The notes beneath the pieces were generated by a model, which saw only the letters and a program-made list of their open reading frames with translations, searched no databases and was not told the DNA's origin. Position numbers and translations under genes: made by a program. From the NCBI RefSeq assembly GCF_017744655.1, contig NZ_JAGIAW010000008.1, positions 100,470 to 164,469 of the forward strand: a stretch of 64,000 bases of DNA, read 5' to 3'. This DNA is from Devosia sp. GTDB taxonomy: Bacteria; Pseudomonadota; Alphaproteobacteria; Rhizobiales; Devosiaceae. Of the stretch, positions 44,722 to 53,253 are shown piece by piece; the first letter of the stretch is position 1, and every line of letters begins with the position of its first letter.

Positions 44722-46011
44722 ATGACCAAGATCACCACCCTCACCACGCACGACCTGCGTTTCCCCACTTCGGCCTCGCTCGACGGGTCCGATGCGATGA
44801 ATCCCGACCCCGATTACTCGGCCGCCTATGTCGTCCTCGGCACCGATGGCGATCTTGAGGGCCACGGGCTCACCTTCACCATCGGCCGCGGCAATGAAGT
44901 CGTCTGCGCCGCCATCGCCGCGCTGACGGACCGGGTGACCGGCCTCGATCTCGACTGGGTCGAAGAAAATCCCGGCCGCTTCTGGCGCCACATGACCGGC
45001 GACAGCCAGCTGCGTTGGATCGGCCCCGACAAGGGTGCCATGCACCTCGCGACCGGCGCCGTCGTCAACGCCGTCTGGGACCTCCTCGCCAAGCGCGCCG
45101 GAAAACCGGTCTGGCTCTATGTCGCCGAAATGAGCCCCGAACAGCTCGTTTCCATCATCGACTTCCGCTACCTCACCGACGCCATCACGCCCGAAGAAGC
45201 TCTTGCTATTTTCAAGGCCGCCGAACCCGGCAAGGTCGAGCGTATCGCCAAGCTGCGCGCCGAGGGCTATTCCTGCTACACGACCTCGGCCGGCTGGCTC
45301 GGCTACTCCAACGAAAAGCTGACCCGCCTTGCGACCGAAGCCGTCGCCGAGGGTTTCACCCATATCAAGATGAAGGTCGGCCGCGATCTCGCCGACGACA
45401 TCCGCCGTCTCGAAATCGTCCGCTCCATCATGGGGTCCGACCGCTACTTGATGATCGACGCCAACCAGGTCTGGGAAGTCGATCAGGCCATCGAGTGGGT
45501 CAATGAGCTCAAGCGCTTCAACCCCTATTTCATCGAAGAGCCGACGAGCCCCGACGACATCGAGGGCCATCGCAAGATCCGCGACGCCATCGCGCCGGTA
45601 AAGGTCGCGACCGGCGAAATGTGCCAGAACCGCATCATCTTCAAGCAGTTCATCACCCGTGACGCCATCGACGTGGTTCAGATCGACGCCTGCCGCATCG
45701 GCGGCCTCAATGAGGTTTTGTCGGTTCTGCTCATGGCCGCAAAATACAAAAAAGCCGTCTGGCCGCATGCCGGCGGCGTCGGCCTTTGCGAATATGTGCA
45801 GCACCTTTCGATGATCGATTATCTCGTCGTATCAGGCACCAAGGACGGTCGCGTGATCGAATATGTCGATCACCTACACGAGCATTTCATCGATCCCTGC
45901 GTGATCAAGAATGCCGCCTATATGCCGCCGGAATTGCCGGGATTCTCGATTGAAATGAAGCCTGCTTCCATTGCCGGCAATAAATTTATTGCTTCTGGAA
46001 AGATGCAATAA
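44722..46011 (+). CDS. L-fuconate dehydratase (enolase superfamily)
   Basis: A 429-residue mandelate-racemase-type dehydratase that converts L-fuconate to 2-keto-3-deoxy-L-fuconate. Catalytic KMKVG (~218-222, the Lys pair), metal ligands in MIDANQVW (Asp ~248), FIEEPTSPDD (Glu ~274) and VATGEMCQ (Glu ~301), and the catalytic His in WPHAGGVGLCEYVQHL (~351) match the characterised FucD numbering. N-terminal capping-domain wording (RFPTSASLDGSDAMNPDPDYSAAYV) is also FucD-like. With the SDR upstream it forms two consecutive steps of non-phosphorylative L-fucose degradation. The fucose dehydrogenase/lactonase and the final hydrolase are not certain in this window. Confidence 0.92.
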   Translation: MTKITTLTTHDLRFPTSASLDGSDAMNPDPDYSAAYVVLGTDGDLEGHGLTFTIGRGNEVVCAAIAALTDRVTGLDLDWVEENPGRFWRHMTGDSQLRWIGPDKGAMHLATGAVVNAVWDLLAKRAGKPVWLYVAEMSPEQLVSIIDFRYLTDAITPEEALAIFKAAEPGKVERIAKLRAEGYSCYTTSAGWLGYSNEKLTRLATEAVAEGFTHIKMKVGRDLADDIRRLEIVRSIMGSDRYLMIDANQVWEVDQAIEWVNELKRFNPYFIEEPTSPDDIEGHRKIRDAIAPVKVATGEMCQNRIIFKQFITRDAIDVVQIDACRIGGLNEVLSVLLMAAKYKKAVWPHAGGVGLCEYVQHLSMIDYLVVSGTKDGRVIEYVDHLHEHFIDPCVIKNAAYMPPELPGFSIEMKPASIAGNKFIASGKMQ

Positions 46012-46111
46012 ACCATCTGCAGCAGTCGAGTTAAATGCATGTGAGCCATTAAGTTTCGACTAAGGGCTCACCCCTATCATCACCAGTGCATTAGGCCGGG
46101 GGGCTGTAATT

Positions 46112-47161
46112 GTGCACGTGCTGATCGTAGATGACAGCCGATCGAGCCTGGCCTTGTTGGGCTCGATTGTGCGGGAAATAGTCGGCGACGACATCGAGCT
46201 TTGTCTCAATCCGCTCGAGGCGCTAAGGCGTTGCGAAGAACGGCAATTTGATCTGCTTCTCGTCGACCACATCATGCCCGGGATGGACGGTATCGCCGTC
46301 ATCGAGGCACTGCGCAATTGCGATAATTACCGCACTGTCCCCATGGTCATGGTGACCTCCGACATCGACAAGGCCATCCGCATCGAGGCCATCCGCGTCG
46401 GCGCCAATGACTTTCTGACCAAGCCCTTCGATCCCATCGAACTCAAGGCGCGCATCACTAATCTGCTGGCCCTGCGCGGCGCCCAGGTGGAGCTGGCCGA
46501 TCACGCCAATCGCCTCAGCCGCGAAGTCGCCAAGGCCACGGCCCATCTTCTCGCCCGCGAGGAAGAGATCATCTGGCGCCTCGCCCGCGCCATCGAATAT
46601 CGCGATGGCGATACCGGCGAGCATGTCTCGCGCGTCGCCCAGATCAGTCAGATTATCGGCCAGGGCCTCGGGCTCACGCCCCAGCACTGCCGCATGGTCT
46701 ATCTCGCCGCCCCCCTGCACGATATCGGCAAGATCGCCATCGCCGATGCCATTCTCTCAAAGCCCGGCAAGCTGACCGCAGAAGAAATGGCGCGCATGCG
46801 CGAGCACGTCACCATCGGCGCCCGCATTCTCGCCGATGCCGATAGCGACCTCATCCGCACGGCCGAACTGATCGCCCAGAGCCACCATGAAAAATGGGAC
46901 GGCACCGGCTATCCCAATCGCATATCGGGCGAGGCCATCCCAATCGAGGCGCGCATCGTCGCCTTGGCCGACGTTTTTGATGCCCTCTGCTCGGAGCGCC
47001 CCTATAAGCGCGCCTGGCCGATCGACGAGGCCTATGCCGAAATCGTGCGCTGTTCCGGCACCCATTTCGACCCCGCCTGCGTCGCGTCGTTCCAGTCCCG
47101 CTGGTGCGAGATTTCTGCGCTCATGGGCCAAGAAACGATTGTGCTCGCCGAGAGCGCCTAA
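46112..47161 (+). CDS. Response regulator with HD-GYP domain (RpfG-like)
   Basis: A 349-residue cytosolic two-component output protein. The receiver domain ~1-120 has acidic pocket VDDS, phosphoacceptor Asp in LLLVDHIMPGMDG (~52), Thr in VTSD and Lys in TKPFDP. The HD-GYP domain ~145-330 has HD (APLHDIGK), HH (SHHEKWDGTGYP) and the GYP core intact, so it should degrade cyclic-di-GMP. GTG 46112 is the start. A GTGAGCC/GGCTCAC inverted repeat (46041-46071) lies in its 100-bp leader. Its stop codon is interleaved with that of the convergent ABC ATPase gene. No partner kinase is adjacent. Confidence 0.92.
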   Translation: MHVLIVDDSRSSLALLGSIVREIVGDDIELCLNPLEALRRCEERQFDLLLVDHIMPGMDGIAVIEALRNCDNYRTVPMVMVTSDIDKAIRIEAIRVGANDFLTKPFDPIELKARITNLLALRGAQVELADHANRLSREVAKATAHLLAREEEIIWRLARAIEYRDGDTGEHVSRVAQISQIIGQGLGLTPQHCRMVYLAAPLHDIGKIAIADAILSKPGKLTAEEMARMREHVTIGARILADADSDLIRTAELIAQSHHEKWDGTGYPNRISGEAIPIEARIVALADVFDALCSERPYKRAWPIDEAYAEIVRCSGTHFDPACVASFQSRWCEISALMGQETIVLAESA

Positions 47162-47979
47162 GCGACTTCCTGCACTGCCGCCCGGGCCCGCCCGCGCGGA
47201 ATGCAGATCGGCCGTCCATGCACCGGATCGGTCATGATCGCGGCGTCGACCTCGAAGACTTCAGCCAGCAGTTCCGGCTTCATCAGCTCTTCCGGCTGCC
47301 CCAGCGCCCGCACGCGGCCTTCATGCACAAACACCAATTGGTCGGCATAGCGCGCTGCAAGGTTAAGGTCATGCAGCACCAGCACAATGGTGCGCCCATC
47401 CTCCTGATTGAGCTTTGACACGAGATCGAGGCAATCGAGCTGGTGCGCCATGTCGAGATGATTGACCGGCTCGTCGAGACAGATGACATCGGTCTCTTGC
47501 GCCAGCACCATGGCAATCCACGCGCGCTGCAATTGCCCGCCCGAGAGCGAGCCGATGCGCCGCGTCTTGAGCCCGGTAACGCCCGTGCCGTCCATGGCGC
47601 GATTGACGGCGGCGCCATCCCTCTCGCTCCACGGCTGCAACATGGCCTGATGCGGATAGCGCCCTAGCCGCACCAGTTCTTCCACCGTCATATCAGGCGG
47701 CGCCGAGGGATTTTGCGCCAGAAGCCCGATCTGCCGCGCCAGATCCTTGGCGCCGAGCGAGGCGATATCGACATTGTCGAGAAGGATTTGCCCCTTCTGT
47801 CCCGTATGCAGCCGCCGAATGGCGCGCAGCAATGTCGACTTGCCGCAACCATTGGGGCCGGCCAGCACGGTCACCTTGCCGCGCGGAATCGGCAGGTTCA
47901 GCGCATCGAGCACCGTGTCATGCCCATACATCAGCGTGAGGTCGCGAACCTCGATGCGGCTCGGAACGAGGTCAGCCAT
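47158..47979 (-). CDS. Iron-siderophore ABC transporter ATP-binding protein
   Basis: A 273-residue ABC ATPase of the FecE/FepC/FhuC group: Walker A GPNGCGKST, signature LSGGQLQRAWIAM, Walker B ICLDEPVNHLD, switch LHDLN. Wording such as RLGRYPHQAML is characteristic of siderophore importers. It starts 8 bp inside the end of the permease gene and is last in the minus-strand set. Two paired permease genes and an IRO motif upstream support iron import. Confidence 0.93.
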   Translation of the reverse strand: MADLVPSRIEVRDLTLMYGHDTVLDALNLPIPRGKVTVLAGPNGCGKSTLLRAIRRLHTGQKGQILLDNVDIASLGAKDLARQIGLLAQNPSAPPDMTVEELVRLGRYPHQAMLQPWSERDGAAVNRAMDGTGVTGLKTRRIGSLSGGQLQRAWIAMVLAQETDVICLDEPVNHLDMAHQLDCLDLVSKLNQEDGRTIVLVLHDLNLAARYADQLVFVHEGRVRALGQPEELMKPELLAEVFEVDAAIMTDPVHGRPICIPRGRARAAVQEVA

Positions 47980-49015
47980 TGGTCTTGTCCTTGCGCATGA
48001 GAAGGAAGAGGAAATAGGGCGCGCCGACAATGGCGGTCACCGTGCCCGCTGGCACTTCGAGGGGGGTAAAGGCGACGCGCACCAGAAGATCGGCGCCGAT
48101 CAGCATCATCGCCCCGATGAGGCATGAGGCCAGAATCCCCGCAAAGCGGGCCCGCCCGACGAGCAACCGCGCCAGATGCGGCGCAATCAGCCCCAGGAAG
48201 CCAACGCCGCCGACAAAGGCCACGGCGATCGAGGTCAGCATCGCCGCCACGAAAAACACGGCAATGCGATAGACCGGCAGGTTGAGCCCGATACTGCGCG
48301 AGGACACATCGTCGAGATCGGCCGGCGGCAGGTCTTTCGCCAGCCACGCGGCCAGCAGCACCGTCGGCACGAGGCAGATCGCCATGATCTGGATTTCGCT
48401 CCAGGAAATGGCATTGACCGCACCGGCAAGCCAGCGCGCCGCCTGCGCCGTCTGATAGACGGGACCGATCAGCATGAAGACGGTTGTCAGCGCCTTGGCG
48501 ACGGCGGCAATGGCAATGCCGAACAGCAAGAGGCGAATGGCCGAGGACGATTGCCGCCCCGAGAGAATGAACACCAAGGAAATCGCCGTCAGCGCCCCGA
48601 TCGCCGCCGCCAGCGGCTGCCAGGCGACCGAGACGGTCAGCGCATTGGATTCATTGGAAAAGATGGCAAGGAACAGCACGACGCCAAGCGCTGCCCCATC
48701 GACGACGCCCAGCACGCCCGGCGAAGCCAGCTCGTTGCGGGTAATGCGCTGCAGGAGATAGCCCGAAAACGCAATGGCCGCCCCGGCAATCGCCGCCGCC
48801 ATGACGCGCGGCATGCGCAATTGCCAGACCACCAGCTTTTCCGTCTTCTCCCCGCCGCCCAGGATCACCTGCGCTACGGTTTCAAGCGGAATCCAGGTCG
48901 AGCCAAAGGCAATGGCGGCCAGGGTGAGGAGCACAAAAAGCCCGACAATGATGAGGACAATGGCCCCGATGCCAAACCGGCGTTCGGCAGGCGCTGAAAC
49001 AGCCAGAGTGCTCAT
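47972..49015 (-). CDS. Iron-siderophore ABC transporter permease (FecCD family)
   Basis: A 347-residue FecCD-family permease with about nine or ten helices. Signatures: RMPRVMAAAIAGAAIAFSGYLLQRITRNELASPGVLGV (~80-115) and FVGGVGFLGLIAPHLARLLVG (~275). It starts at 49015, overlapping the stop of the companion permease by 4 bp. Pairs with the next gene to form the membrane channel. Confidence 0.93.
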   Translation of the reverse strand: MSTLAVSAPAERRFGIGAIVLIIVGLFVLLTLAAIAFGSTWIPLETVAQVILGGGEKTEKLVVWQLRMPRVMAAAIAGAAIAFSGYLLQRITRNELASPGVLGVVDGAALGVVLFLAIFSNESNALTVSVAWQPLAAAIGALTAISLVFILSGRQSSSAIRLLLFGIAIAAVAKALTTVFMLIGPVYQTAQAARWLAGAVNAISWSEIQIMAICLVPTVLLAAWLAKDLPPADLDDVSSRSIGLNLPVYRIAVFFVAAMLTSIAVAFVGGVGFLGLIAPHLARLLVGRARFAGILASCLIGAMMLIGADLLVRVAFTPLEVPAGTVTAIVGAPYFLFLLMRKDKTNG

Positions 49016-50034
49016 GCTGCCCTCCGCATCAACAGAACGAGGAGCACGATAGCCCCGACCACAGCCGTGATCGCCCCCACCGGTGCTTCTACGGGATAAA
49101 TGACGAAGCGCGCGGCAACATCGGCCAGCGTCGCATAGACAGCGCCGAACAGCGCGGCCGCCGGCAATTGATGAATATGCCGCAGACCAACCAGCCGCCG
49201 CGCCGCATGGGGCACGACCAGACCCACAAAGGCCACCGGCCCTGCCATCGACACCGCTGCGCCGGTAAGAAGCGCCACGGCGACAAAGGCCAGCCCCCGC
49301 ACCGCCGCCAGCGGCACCCCGAGCCCGGCCGCCGTCGAATCGTCGGCCTGCAAGGCGTCGAGCGCCCGCGAGAGGCCAATGCCGATAATCCCGCCCACGA
49401 TCACCACGGGCAGCCCATTGTAAAAGAGCGCAATCGGCCGATCGACAAAGGCGCCAGACAACCAAAAGAGCAATTGCTGCAACTGCGCTTCGTTGCTGGT
49501 GAGAAGCACTTCCACAAATGCATGCGAGAGGCTGGCAAAGGTAACACCCACCAGCACGATTTTCAGCGGCGACAGCCCGCCGGCGCTCGCCGCCACGCCA
49601 AAAACCACGATGGCCGTCACAAACGCCCCAAAGGCTGCCGCCAGCGATAGCCCCGCCAGCGATTGCACGCCGAGCATGATGCTCGCCACGACCACGGCCA
49701 GCGACGCCCCGGCATTGAGCCCCAGCGTATCGGGCGAGGCGATGCGATTGCGCGAGAGGGTCTGCACCATCACCCCGGCCATGCCGAGCGCAGCGCCGGC
49801 CAACGGCGCAATCAGCGCCCGCGGCAGCCGCAGCCCGGCGATCACCACGGCCGCTTCCGATCCGTCATGGGCGAAAAGGGCCATCCAAACCTGGTCCAGC
49901 GAATAGATTTTATAGCCCAGCGTCAGGCTCATCAGCATGGACAGGGCGAGCAGCAGGATCAGTCCCGCATAGACCTGCGGCGGTCCCAGACGCAATCCCT
50001 GCGATTGCGGTGACATTGCCAGTGTGGACACCAC
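49012..50034 (-). CDS. Iron-siderophore ABC transporter permease (FecCD family)
   Basis: A 340-residue FecCD-family permease: RLPRALIAPLAGAALGMAGVMVQTLSRNRIASPDTLGLNAGAS (~70-110) and GPVAFVGLVVPHAARRLVG (~265) are diagnostic. The start is GTG 50034 or ATG 50016; neither has a strong ribosome site. It is the first gene of the minus-strand set and is divergent from the binding-protein genes across a 178-bp gap holding an iron-operator motif. Confidence 0.92.
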   Translation of the reverse strand: MVSTLAMSPQSQGLRLGPPQVYAGLILLLALSMLMSLTLGYKIYSLDQVWMALFAHDGSEAAVVIAGLRLPRALIAPLAGAALGMAGVMVQTLSRNRIASPDTLGLNAGASLAVVVASIMLGVQSLAGLSLAAAFGAFVTAIVVFGVAASAGGLSPLKIVLVGVTFASLSHAFVEVLLTSNEAQLQQLLFWLSGAFVDRPIALFYNGLPVVIVGGIIGIGLSRALDALQADDSTAAGLGVPLAAVRGLAFVAVALLTGAAVSMAGPVAFVGLVVPHAARRLVGLRHIHQLPAAALFGAVYATLADVAARFVIYPVEAPVGAITAVVGAIVLLVLLMRRAA

Positions 50035-50050
50035 TGGGCCCTCATATAGT

Positions 50051-50065
50051 TGATGTTGACAGTCA
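50051..50065. promoter_or_regulatory. Iron-responsive operator (TGA-N9-TCA) between divergent siderophore genes
   Basis: TGA-TGTTGACAG-TCA, containing the perfect palindrome TTGAC-A-GTCAA (50056-50066). Its TTGACA can be the -35 of the rightward genes. It matches the copy at 34948 in 12 of 15 positions. rirA is in the same window, so RirA is the natural candidate regulator. Confidence 0.65.
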
Positions 50066-50212
50066 AATTAAATTCTGACTTTTTGCACCCATCCAATTTC
50101 CGACTACCGATGTCAAGAAAAGATGGGGAGAGGGGTGTTGGAGAGACCGCTTAGACGGACACTCTCCTCAGGTCCCGCGTCTCATCGCTGATCGTCAACA
50201 GGAGCTCCTCCC

Positions 50213-51121
50213 ATGTTCCATCGTCTCGTGACTGCTATTGCCGCCGTGGCGCTGCTGAGCACCCCGGTCTTTGCCCGCGAAATCACCCATGCCATGGGAA
50301 CAACCGATGTGCCGGATAATCCGCAGCGCATCGTCGTGCTCACCAATGAAGGCACCGAAGCGCTGCTCGCCATCGGCATCAAGCCGGTCGGCGCAGTAAA
50401 ATCCTTTCTCGGCGATCCCTGGTACGACCACATTGCCGGCGAAATGACCGACGTTACCGTCGTGGGCGAAGAATCCGCCGTGAACCTCGAAGTGCTGCTC
50501 GCGCTCGAGCCCGATCTGATCCTGGGCAACAAGATGCGCCACGAGAAGATCTACGAGCAGCTCTCGGCTATCGCCCCGACCGTGGTTTCCGAGCGCCTGC
50601 GCGGCGACTGGAAAATCAACATGGCCCTTTACACCGATGCCGCCGGCAAGGGCGAAGACGGCAAGGCGGCCCTCGCCAAGTACGACGCGCGCATCGCCGC
50701 CCTCCACGACGCACTCGGCACCTCGCTCGACGAAAAGATCTCCATCGCCCGCTTCATGTCCGGCCAGACCCGCATCATGTTCAAGGACAGCTTTTCGGGT
50801 CTTGCTCTCTCCGAACTCGGCTTCCAGCGTCCCGCCAGCCAGGACAAGGACGAATTCGCCGAAGAGATCACCAAGGAACGCATCCCCGAATTCGAAGGCG
50901 ATCGCCTGTTCTACTTCACCTATGAAACCGGCAATGGCGAAGGCGATAGTCAGGCCAAGGACTGGCTGGCCGACCCGCTCTGGAACAACCTGGCCGTGGT
51001 CAAGGCCGGCAAGGCCTTCCCGGTCTCCGACGCCATCTGGAACACCGCCGGCGGCTATATCGCTGCCAACCTGATGCTCGACGATATCGAAAAGATCTAC
51101 GGGCTCCCGAGCACCCGCTAA
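50213..51121 (+). CDS. Iron-siderophore ABC transporter substrate-binding protein 1
   Basis: A 302-residue periplasmic binding protein of the FecB/FhuD class (helical-backbone type), signal peptide cut after PVFA-R (~20). Typical segments are DNPQRIVVLTNEGTEALLAIGIKPVGA and ALEPDLILGNKM..EKIYEQLSAIAPTV. ATG 50213 follows GGAGCTCC. It precedes a close paralog on the same strand (51292); about half of the residues are identical by eye. The two may feed the same channel with different ferric chelates. Confidence 0.9.
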   Translation: MFHRLVTAIAAVALLSTPVFAREITHAMGTTDVPDNPQRIVVLTNEGTEALLAIGIKPVGAVKSFLGDPWYDHIAGEMTDVTVVGEESAVNLEVLLALEPDLILGNKMRHEKIYEQLSAIAPTVVSERLRGDWKINMALYTDAAGKGEDGKAALAKYDARIAALHDALGTSLDEKISIARFMSGQTRIMFKDSFSGLALSELGFQRPASQDKDEFAEEITKERIPEFEGDRLFYFTYETGNGEGDSQAKDWLADPLWNNLAVVKAGKAFPVSDAIWNTAGGYIAANLMLDDIEKIYGLPSTR

Positions 51122-51140
51122 GTGTCGCTGAATTTCGGCA

Positions 51141-51220
51141 CGTCGTCACCACCGGGCTCGTCCCGGTGGTCCCGAGCTTCCCCAAGAGTGGATTGCCGGG
51201 ACAGGCCCGGCAATGACGGC
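51141..51220. repeat. Dispersed palindromic repeat
   Basis: GTCACCACCGGGCTCGTCCC...GGTGGT and GATTGCCGGGACAGGCCCGG..CAATGAC, two palindromes flanked by GTCA and TGAC. It is the same family as at 53254-53335, with matching wording (CACCACCGGGCT, TGGATTGCCGGG). It fills most of the gap between the two binding-protein genes. Confidence 0.78.
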
Positions 51221-51291
51221 GGTCGAAATCTGTCGATACGGCCGGCCGTTCCCTTACCCGGCCTTCTTCCCAACATCACAGGAACTCGAGA

Positions 51292-52218
51292 ATGTTCTCT
51301 CTCCGCTCCTCCTCAGCGCTCGCTGTCGCTTTCCTTGCCGCAACCACGCTCGTTGCCCCGACCTTCGCCCGCGAAGTCACCCATGCCATGGGTGTCACCG
51401 ACGTTTCGGACAATCCGCAGCGCGTCGTCGTTCTGACCAATGAAGGCACCGAGGCGATCCTTGCTTTGGGTAGCAATCCCGTCGGCGCCGTCCAGAGCTG
51501 GGATGGCAATCCCTGGCATGCCCACCTCACCGATCTCCTAAAAGGCACGACCGATCTCGGCACCGAACTCGCCGTCGATCTCGAAGTCCTCGCCACGCTC
51601 GAACCCGATCTCATCATCGGCACCAAGGTGCGCCAGGAAAAGATCTACGAGCAGCTTTCGGCCATTGCCCCCACGGTGATGAGCGAAACCATCGGCGGCG
51701 AATGGCAGGACAATATGACCTTCTACGCCAGCGTCCTCGGCAAGGATGCGGAAGCCGCAACCGCGCTCGCCGCCTTCGACGCCCGCACCAAGGCCATCCA
51801 CGATGCCCTGGGCGATCAGGTCAATGAACAGATCTCCATGGTCCGCTTCTCGCCCAACCGCACGCGCATCTATTACAAGGAAACCTTCAGCGGCCTGATC
51901 CTTGATCAGATCGGCTTCAAGCGCCCGGCCGCACAGGACAAGAATGAGTTCGCCGAAGAAGTGACCAAGGAGCGTATCCCCGACATGGCCGGCGATCGCA
52001 TCTTCTACTTCTCGAGCGACCTCAACGACGCCGAGCCCGAAGCCAATCTCGCCGATTGGCTCGCTGATCCGCTCTGGAACAATCTCGAAGCGGTCAAGGC
52101 CGGCAAGGCCCAGCGCGTCAGCGAAATCATCTGGAACACCGGCGGCGGCATCTATTCGGCCCACCTGATGCTCGATGACATCGAGAAGATCTACGGGCTT
52201 GCCAGCACGCGGAAGTAA
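51292..52218 (+). CDS. Iron-siderophore ABC transporter substrate-binding protein 2
   Basis: A 308-residue paralog of the gene at 50213. Signal peptide cut after PTFA-R (~24), then REVTHAMGVTDVSDNPQRVVVLTNEGTEAILALGSNPVGAV, EPDLIIGTKVRQEKIYEQLSAIAPTV and the ending WNTGGGIYSAHLMLDDIEKIYGLAS. The duplication is old enough for the middle regions to have diverged (YFSSDLNDAEPEANLADWL versus YFTYETGNGEGDSQAKDWL). It is read from the same promoter or from one hidden in the repeat. Confidence 0.9.
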   Translation: MFSLRSSSALAVAFLAATTLVAPTFAREVTHAMGVTDVSDNPQRVVVLTNEGTEAILALGSNPVGAVQSWDGNPWHAHLTDLLKGTTDLGTELAVDLEVLATLEPDLIIGTKVRQEKIYEQLSAIAPTVMSETIGGEWQDNMTFYASVLGKDAEAATALAAFDARTKAIHDALGDQVNEQISMVRFSPNRTRIYYKETFSGLILDQIGFKRPAAQDKNEFAEEVTKERIPDMAGDRIFYFSSDLNDAEPEANLADWLADPLWNNLEAVKAGKAQRVSEIIWNTGGGIYSAHLMLDDIEKIYGLASTRK

Positions 52219-52269
52219 GTCTTCCCAGCAGTCGCTGCGACCCTTCGCGGACGCCGCCTCAACCATTGA

Positions 52270-52356
52270 ACGTCATCCTCGGGCCTGACCCGAGGACACT
52301 TCACTTGTCGAGGCTGCAATAAGTACAGAGCCCTCGGGTCAAGCCCGAGGGTGACG
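52270..52356. repeat. Dispersed palindromic repeat
   Basis: CGTCATCCTCGGGCCTGACC and GGTCAAGCCCGAGGGTGACG frame a 45-bp centre. GTCATCCTCGGG pairs with CCCGAGGGTGAC. It lies just beyond the second binding-protein gene and beside the convergent beta-lactamase end. Confidence 0.78.
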
Positions 52357-52366
52357 ATCTGGTGGC

Positions 52367-53173
52367 TTAGAGCCCCGCAACCAACCCCGCCCAATCCTCC
52401 ACCAGCTCATCGCGCGCCCTCAGCCCGCCACTCACCTGGTGCCGCTGCTCATCCTGTGCGAGCCGCACGAAGACCAGTTTCCGGTCTCCCTTTTCCGCCC
52501 AGCCCACATACCAGCCCCAACCGCGTGCCCGGTCAAAATTGCCATCGGCCATGCGCGGAAAGGCCGAACCCGTCTTGCCCTGCAGCACCCAGCCGTCGCT
52601 CGCGCCACCCTGTTGCACCAACTCCATTGTTCCAGAGATAACCGCCGCCGAAACCGGCAATTTTCTATCAACCAGCGCCGCGACAAATCCCGCCTGCTCC
52701 AGCGGCGATATTTTCAGCGACGAGGAAATCCACGACCGCTCAAGCCCATTATCCTTGCCCGGATCGCCAGAAAAATCGGCATTCCCATAGCCAAATTTCT
52801 GGGCGTAGGCCGTCAGCTTTTCCGCCCCCAGCATTTCTGCCAACCGCTGCGAATACCAGACGGTGGAATTCTGCATCCACATGGTCGGGTCCGTATCCTG
52901 CCGCCAGCTATCCCCGCCCCAGTCGGCATAGCCTTCCTTAAACGGCAATTTCGGCTCATGCGCCGAAGTAATGATCCCGGCATCATAGGCCATCACCGCC
53001 AGCGCCACCTTGAAGGTGGAAGCCGGCGTCACCCGCGTTTCGCAGTCGCCCTCTTGGTGAAGAACCGTCCGCGTCGCGGCATCGGCAATCAGCGTACAGA
53101 TATCCCGCGCCTGCGCCGGCACGGACAAGGCAAGAACACCCGCCAGAGCGGCGGCAAACAAAGACAGTCGCAC
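52367..53173 (-). CDS. Class D (OXA-type) beta-lactamase
   Basis: A 268-residue exported serine hydrolase. Signal peptide ends PAQA-R (~22). Class D motifs in order: ASTFK (nucleophile Ser ~52, carboxylatable Lys ~55), NSTVWYS (S-x-V), FGYGN (Y-G-N), WISSSLKISPLEQ and QGKTGSAF (K-T-G). All catalytic residues are present, so a working enzyme is expected; spectrum is not predictable. GTG 53173 is chosen because GGAGGAG sits 6 nt upstream; an upstream GTG at 53191 precedes that site. It stands alone between dispersed repeats, with no transposon remnants or integron signals, so it looks chromosomal and intrinsic. Confidence 0.9.
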   Translation of the reverse strand: MRLSLFAAALAGVLALSVPAQARDICTLIADAATRTVLHQEGDCETRVTPASTFKVALAVMAYDAGIITSAHEPKLPFKEGYADWGGDSWRQDTDPTMWMQNSTVWYSQRLAEMLGAEKLTAYAQKFGYGNADFSGDPGKDNGLERSWISSSLKISPLEQAGFVAALVDRKLPVSAAVISGTMELVQQGGASDGWVLQGKTGSAFPRMADGNFDRARGWGWYVGWAEKGDRKLVFVRLAQDEQRHQVSGGLRARDELVEDWAGLVAGL

Positions 53174-53253
53174 AAAAATCTCCTCCGGCACTTTGGCCGC
53201 AGGTCAGTTCTCACGTCCCACAACGTCGCAATTGTGACGCTGAGCGATAAGCC

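Noticed and set aside
46041..46071. Terminator or riboswitch before the HD-GYP gene
   Set aside because: GTGAGCC/GGCTCAC forms only a 7-bp stem with a 17-nt loop and no T tract; not enough to call.
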